Below are positions 61,084 to 64,000 of a stretch of 64,000 nt of DNA, piece by piece. The stretch's first letter is position 1. Every line of letters begins with the position of its first letter. The stretch is from positions 99,608 through 163,607 of the forward strand of contig DAOLDL010000001.1 in assembly GCA_035327305.1 (NCBI GenBank), given 5' to 3'. The notes under the pieces were generated by a model. That model ran no database searches. It had not been told where the DNA came from and worked only from the letters and a program-made list of their open reading frames with translations. A program made the translations under genes and the position numbers. The stretch comes from CALMUP01 sp035327305 (GTDB lineage: Bacteria > Verrucomicrobiota > Kiritimatiellia > CAIVKH01).

Positions 61084-61217
61084 GTCATAATGACCCACTG
61101 GTATACACTACCGACTCATATAAGTGTCATAATGTCCCTGTTATTCGTAAGGCTTGTATCGTATATCGTTTATATGTAATGCATTATGAATATCTTTCAA
61201 ATCTGGCATGCATAATG
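61084..61217. repeat. Four copies of CATAATG upstream of the Hsp20 genes
   Basis: CATAATG occurs at 61086-61092, 61128-61134 and 61211-61217 and as its complement CATTATG at 61182-61188. The first two are part of a longer direct repeat, GTCATAATGnCCC, 42 bp apart. A hairpin GCTTG (61228-61232)/CAAGC (61243-61247) follows. They may bind a regulator of the heat-shock operon or the divergent kinase gene. Confidence 0.45.
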
Positions 61218-61265
61218 CTTATTGTAAGCTTGAAAGATTAAACAAGCATGAAAGGAGAAAGTGTC

Positions 61266-61706
61266 ATGATTAGACCTACTTGGAATCGTTGGGATTTGAG
61301 CTTCGATCCATTTTCGGAGCTTCGCCTGTTGGAAAGGCAGATGAATCGTTTGTTCCGGGATGTTCACAGCCGCGGGACGGATTACCCGTCGTTGAATTTC
61401 TGGAGCAATGAGAACGAGGCGTTTCTGGAAATCGAAATGCCAGGCGTCGATCAGAATGATTTTGAACTGACCGTCGCCGATGATGTCGTGACGATTAGCG
61501 GGGAACGCAAGGACCCGTTTATCAGCGAACAGTCCACTGCGCATCGCCAGGAGAGAGCGTTCGGCAAATTCAGTCGCTCGCTGCAGCTCCCGTTTGCCGT
61601 GGATGCCGACAAGGTAACCGCCCGGTATGAAAACGGTGTGTTGCGAGTATCCCTGCCCCGTCATGAATCAACCAAATCCAAACGCATTGAAGTGAAATCC
61701 GCCTAA
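61266..61706 (+). CDS. Hsp20/alpha-crystallin small heat shock protein 1
   Basis: 146-residue ATP-independent chaperone. The alpha-crystallin domain spans about 40-140: FLEIEMPGVDQNDFELTVADDVVTISGER and the closing YENGVLRVSLPRHE (cited in parts), ending with a basic tail lacking a clear I-x-I. AAAGGAG ten nt upstream decides for ATG 61266 over 61248. First of three tandem paralogues. Confidence 0.93.
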   Translation: MIRPTWNRWDLSFDPFSELRLLERQMNRLFRDVHSRGTDYPSLNFWSNENEAFLEIEMPGVDQNDFELTVADDVVTISGERKDPFISEQSTAHRQERAFGKFSRSLQLPFAVDADKVTARYENGVLRVSLPRHESTKSKRIEVKSA

Positions 61707-61725
61707 GCGGGAAAGGAGTAACGTT

Positions 61726-62103
61726 ATGAATGAAGTAGCCAAAACTGAAGCACCGGTTGAAACAAACACCCGCCCCGTGGTCACCCCGGCCGTCAACCTC
61801 TATGAACGCGAACACGAGGTCATGATTGTCGCGGATATGCCGGGGGTGGATGAAAAGGGTGTGGACATCACGGTTGAGAAACATGTTCTTACCATCACCG
61901 GCAATGCCGGATGGAATGAACCCGCCGGTTATGATTTGCAATACCGCGAATTTGCTCCGGTGGAATATCGCCGCGTGTTCTCCCTTACTTCGGATCTGGA
62001 TGTCGACAACATCAAGGCCGCGATCAAAAACGGCGTGTTGACCCTCTCCATTCCGAAGTCGGAAAAAGTACGCCCCCGCAAAATCGCGGTGACGTCGGCT
62101 TAA
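61726..62103 (+). CDS. Hsp20/alpha-crystallin small heat shock protein 2
   Basis: 125 residues, the shortest of the three; VNLYEREHEVMIVADMPGVDEKGVDITVE opens the domain and IKNGVLTLSIPKSE closes it. The EHEVMIVADMPGV strand and short N-terminal arm resemble group-2 sHsps of Salinibacter/PVC type. AAAGGAG lies upstream; 19 nt after gene 1. Confidence 0.92.
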   Translation: MNEVAKTEAPVETNTRPVVTPAVNLYEREHEVMIVADMPGVDEKGVDITVEKHVLTITGNAGWNEPAGYDLQYREFAPVEYRRVFSLTSDLDVDNIKAAIKNGVLTLSIPKSEKVRPRKIAVTSA

Positions 62104-62130
62104 ACCCGGTCAAAAACAGGAGGAATCGTC

Positions 62131-62637
62131 ATGGTCAAGAACCTGATCCCATGGAAAAGAAAAAAACATGAGGTTGAGGTGCTGAAACCCCAGGGGGATC
62201 CCACCTATGACCTCACACGGGGCATGTCGGACATGGTCAACCAGTTGTTCCGCCGATTCGATCCGGAAGTAAGTTCATTCTTCCGTCCGGATTTCGGATG
62301 GAGCAACCTCCCGGCCGTGGACATCGCCGAGACGGACAAGGAAATTACCGTAACGGCCGACCTCCCCGGCCTCGATGAGCAGGATATTCACGTTTCGCTC
62401 GAAAACGACACCCTGCTCATTCGTGGCGAACGCAAACACGAGAAAGAGGAAAAGAATAAAAACTATTACCGGGTCGAGCGGTCATACGGGACATTCCACC
62501 GCTCCATCGCCCTGCCTGACGGAGCCGACCGCGACAACATCAAGGCCACCTTCAAAAAGGGTGTCCTGAATGTAACGATCGGCAAAATGCCCGGCGCCAA
62601 GGCCGCGCGCAGGCAGATTCCGGTAACGGTTGGTTAA
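62131..62637 (+). CDS. Hsp20/alpha-crystallin small heat shock protein 3
   Basis: 168 residues with a longer N-terminal arm (RGMSDMVNQLFRRFD), the domain from PAVDIAETDKEITVTADLPGLDEQDI to FKKGVLNVTIGK, and a basic end. AGGAGG lies eight nt upstream. A GC-rich hairpin follows 11 nt after the stop, then the sequence gap. Confidence 0.93.
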   Translation: MVKNLIPWKRKKHEVEVLKPQGDPTYDLTRGMSDMVNQLFRRFDPEVSSFFRPDFGWSNLPAVDIAETDKEITVTADLPGLDEQDIHVSLENDTLLIRGERKHEKEEKNKNYYRVERSYGTFHRSIALPDGADRDNIKATFKKGVLNVTIGKMPGAKAARRQIPVTVG

Positions 62638-62648
62638 CCAAAGCGCAG

Positions 62649-62668
62649 CCGGGGAGTTGAATCCCCGG
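62649..62668 (+). terminator. Probable terminator hairpin of the Hsp20 operon
   Basis: CCGGGGA (62649-62655), loop GTTGAA, TCCCCGG (62662-62668): a perfect 7-bp stem right after the last Hsp20 gene. The expected T-tract would fall in the N gap, so it cannot be confirmed. Confidence 0.55.
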
Positions 62669-62768
62669 NNNNNNNNNNNNNNNNNNNNNNNNNNNNNNNN
62701 NNNNNNNNNNNNNNNNNNNNNNNNNNNNNNNNNNNNNNNNNNNNNNNNNNNNNNNNNNNNNNNNNNNN
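62669..62768. other. Assembly gap (100 N)
   Basis: Exactly 100 unknown bases, the usual placeholder for a scaffold join of unknown size. The C-terminal part of fpg is missing here, so the real gap probably exceeds the space needed for about 230 nt of coding sequence. Confidence 0.98.
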
Positions 62769-63352
62769 GTCAAAGAACAAGCCAACCGTCGCGGATCAAT
62801 TCCGCTCTGATACAGAACTTCATCGGCGATCCAATTACCCACACCCGCGCTGAACGATTGATCCAGCAGGACCGCCTTCACCGGTGCCTTGCGTCGGGAG
62901 AACTCGCTGGTGAATATCGAAACCGGCGGCGTCGCATGCAATGGGTCGAAGCCAAGCAGACTGATCGGCGGCTCGGCAACCGGGTCGTGCTTGAGTCGAA
63001 TCCGACCCAGCCGACGCGGGTCGCGCATGGCAATACGGATCGAATCGTCGAGCAGGAGTTCAATCTTCCAAAACCGGGGCCGCTCTTCCTCCCTGCGGTA
63101 GACATGCATCCACCCGGTCATGCCGAAATGGAAAACCGGCCATGGCCTCCGGTCCAGTTCGAGCCAAAAATGCTTGCCGCGCCGGTCGGACCCCGTCACC
63201 ACCCGCCCGGTCAACGCTTTGCGAATCGCGGACGGCGTGACGCCGTCATACACAATACGATCATCCACGGTTTGCACCTCGAGAATGGTCCGGCCAACCG
63301 CCGCATGATGCACCTCGCGGCGCGATGATTCAACTTCCGGTAATTCAGGCAT
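62769..63352 (-). CDS. mutM: Formamidopyrimidine-DNA glycosylase (3' part lost in gap)
   Basis: The first 194 residues of Fpg/MutM, the base-excision enzyme for oxidised purines. It starts MPELPEVESSRREV with catalytic Pro2/Glu3 numbering of the family, then FHFGMTGWMHVY, RDPRRLGRI and FSAGVGNWIADEVLYQSGIDP of the H2TH region. The zinc-finger C-terminus falls into the assembly gap; truncation is an assembly effect, not a mutation. Confidence 0.9.
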
Positions 63353-63621
63353 GATCCAACTGTAAGGGCAGTTTTAAAAAATTCAACCTAGCCGTGCAGT
63401 TGTTGGCAGTCGTCAGCATTAAAAGCCGTTGCGTTGAATACACTTTTGGAGTGCGCCGCTATGCGGCGCTTTGGATTGAATTCCACCACCACCGCTCAAA
63501 CCATTCCAAAGCGCCGCCCGGCGGCGATTCTTCTCGCGCTGCCTCGACGTACCACCGCTTGCATCCGGAGCAAATTAAGAGTATCCTCCTCTAATCATTT
63601 GTTGTTCAGGAGTCTATAGCC
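63353..63621. repeat. GC-rich nested inverted repeats, possible REP-like element
   Basis: GCGCCGC-TAT-GCGGCGC (63453-63469) is a perfect hairpin. Its right arm, extended to GCGGCGCTTTGGA (63463-63475), is also perfectly complementary to TCCAAAGCGCCGC (63505-63517) 29 nt away, so two exclusive folds exist; CCGCCCGGCGG follows at 63514. No ORF. It lies in the divergent region between fpg and the pfpI-like gene. Confidence 0.55.
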
Positions 63622-64000
63622 GTGAAAAAGATTTTAACGCTGGTTGATGACATTTACGAGGACTTGGAACTTTGGTATCCAAAAATCCGCCTGGAGGAGG
63701 AAGGCTGGCTGGTGCACGTGGCCGGACCGGAAACCAACCGCACCTACAAAGGCAAACACGGCTATCCCTGCCACGCAACCATCGACATTGCCGATGTAGA
63801 ATCCACCGATTACGACGGACTGCTGGTTCCCGGCGGTTTCGCCCCGGATAAGTTGCGCCGCGACAGCAACGTCCTCCGGCTGGTACGCGAGTTCAATGAC
63901 CAGAAAAAACCCATCGCCTTTATCTGCCATGCCGGCTGGATTCTAATTTCCGCCGGCATCCTCAAAGGTCGCAAGGCCACCAGCACCGTGGGTATCAAGG
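63622..64000 (+). CDS. PfpI/DJ-1-family protein (3' end beyond window)
   Basis: First 126 residues of a class I glutamine amidotransferase-like PfpI/YhbO protein, a family of proteases, glyoxalases or deglycases acting on stress-damaged molecules. KKILTLVDDIYEDLELWYP opens the fold with the conserved acidic residue; LLVPGGFAPDKLRRD and the nucleophile Cys in AFICHAGWILISAG follow. Start is GTG with AGGAG nine nt upstream. No stop in the window. Confidence 0.9.
   Translation, partial: MKKILTLVDDIYEDLELWYPKIRLEEEGWLVHVAGPETNRTYKGKHGYPCHATIDIADVESTDYDGLLVPGGFAPDKLRRDSNVLRLVREFNDQKKPIAFICHAGWILISAGILKGRKATSTVGIK

Noticed and set aside
61228..61265. Sigma32-type heat-shock promoter (CTTGAAA at 61229) before the Hsp20 genes
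   Set aside because: No CCCCAT-like -10 lies at the correct distance, and the element would start transcription inside the coding region.
62552..62768. Reading frame continuing from fpg through the N run to 62552
   Set aside because: The frame on the far side of the gap is antisense to the third Hsp20 gene and does not resemble the Fpg zinc finger; the gap size is unknown.
1..64000. CRISPR arrays, transposases, integrases, prophage, toxin-antitoxin or restriction genes
   Set aside because: Looked for on both strands; no regularly spaced repeats and no recognisable proteins of these classes were found.

Overview
The window reads as a draft chromosome fragment (a run of exactly 100 N at 62669-62768 marks a scaffold join) of a free-living Gram-negative bacterium of about 50% GC, most likely from the PVC superphylum (Verrucomicrobiota/Kiritimatiellota-like). 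That placement is an inference. It rests on two very large secreted GH13 enzymes ending in an Asp-rich 'DSDxDGIPDWW ... DADxDG(M/V)TNLEE(Y/F)IAGT(D/N)P' cassette, on chromosomal gene content typical of diderms (LepB, LepA, secretin/GspC-like proteins, PlsC) and on divergent versions of many housekeeping enzymes. There is no phage, transposon or CRISPR array; most of the window is ordinary core genome in tightly packed operons with many ATGA or TAGTG stop/start overlaps.

Layout. 1-2721 (-): vanZ-like gene, GT39 glycosyltransferase and bioD, divergent from a short secretin-like protein (2783-3631). 3688-8682 (+): FMN riboswitch and riboflavin operon ribBA-ribH-nusB-ftsY-ribD-ribE. 8696-16601 (-): giant secreted GH13 enzyme; a DUF2062/DUF1295/coclaurine-N-methyltransferase-like trio; NCS2 purine permease. 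16840-25793 (+): trpS-scpA-scpB-pheA-like-hisC-aroF-tyrA-aroA-cmk-plsC operon for aromatic amino acids, chromosome condensation and phospholipid/nucleotide functions. 25975-31103: leader peptide with an IspD-like pseudo-enzyme, small signal peptidase, acylphosphatase, metallophosphoesterase, tRNA-Leu(CAG), GluQRS. 31240-35073 (+): lipase-like protein and the molybdate operon modE-modA-modB-modC. 35176-40721: purine-ring catabolism (allantoinase, allantoicase, OHCU decarboxylase, DUF6986 aldolase/malate synthase-like protein, HIU hydrolase) with an AraC regulator. 40815-46361 (+): second giant GH13 amylase, zinc-ribbon coiled-coil protein, RNase P RNA, GspC-like protein. 46346-48598 (-): RNase R; 48654-50102 (+): glycogen synthase. 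50360-61032 (-): lepB, lepA, rpe, cinA, galE, alr, DUF547, VOC protein, aroD, a small Cys-rich protein, lipid kinase. 61266-62637 (+): three tandem Hsp20 genes; then the gap, truncated fpg, a GC-rich inverted repeat and a PfpI/DJ-1 gene cut by the window end.

Functional links. Molybdate uptake sits directly before urate/allantoin breakdown, which fits a molybdenum xanthine dehydrogenase feeding this pathway elsewhere in the genome. The two secreted GH13 enzymes and GlgA suggest extracellular alpha-glucan use and glycogen storage. The most distinctive observations are: (i) many operons appear leaderless, with the -10 box 6-8 nt before the start codon; the spacing is calibrated by rnpB, whose 5' end is fixed by its P1 helix; (ii) a ModE-box-like palindrome lies over the modE promoter although ModE has no molybdate-binding domain; (iii) the chorismate mutase-prephenate dehydratase protein and the IspD protein have both lost catalytic motifs; (iv) a short secretin-like and a GspC-like gene stand alone. 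I found no single clearly new defence or mobile system.
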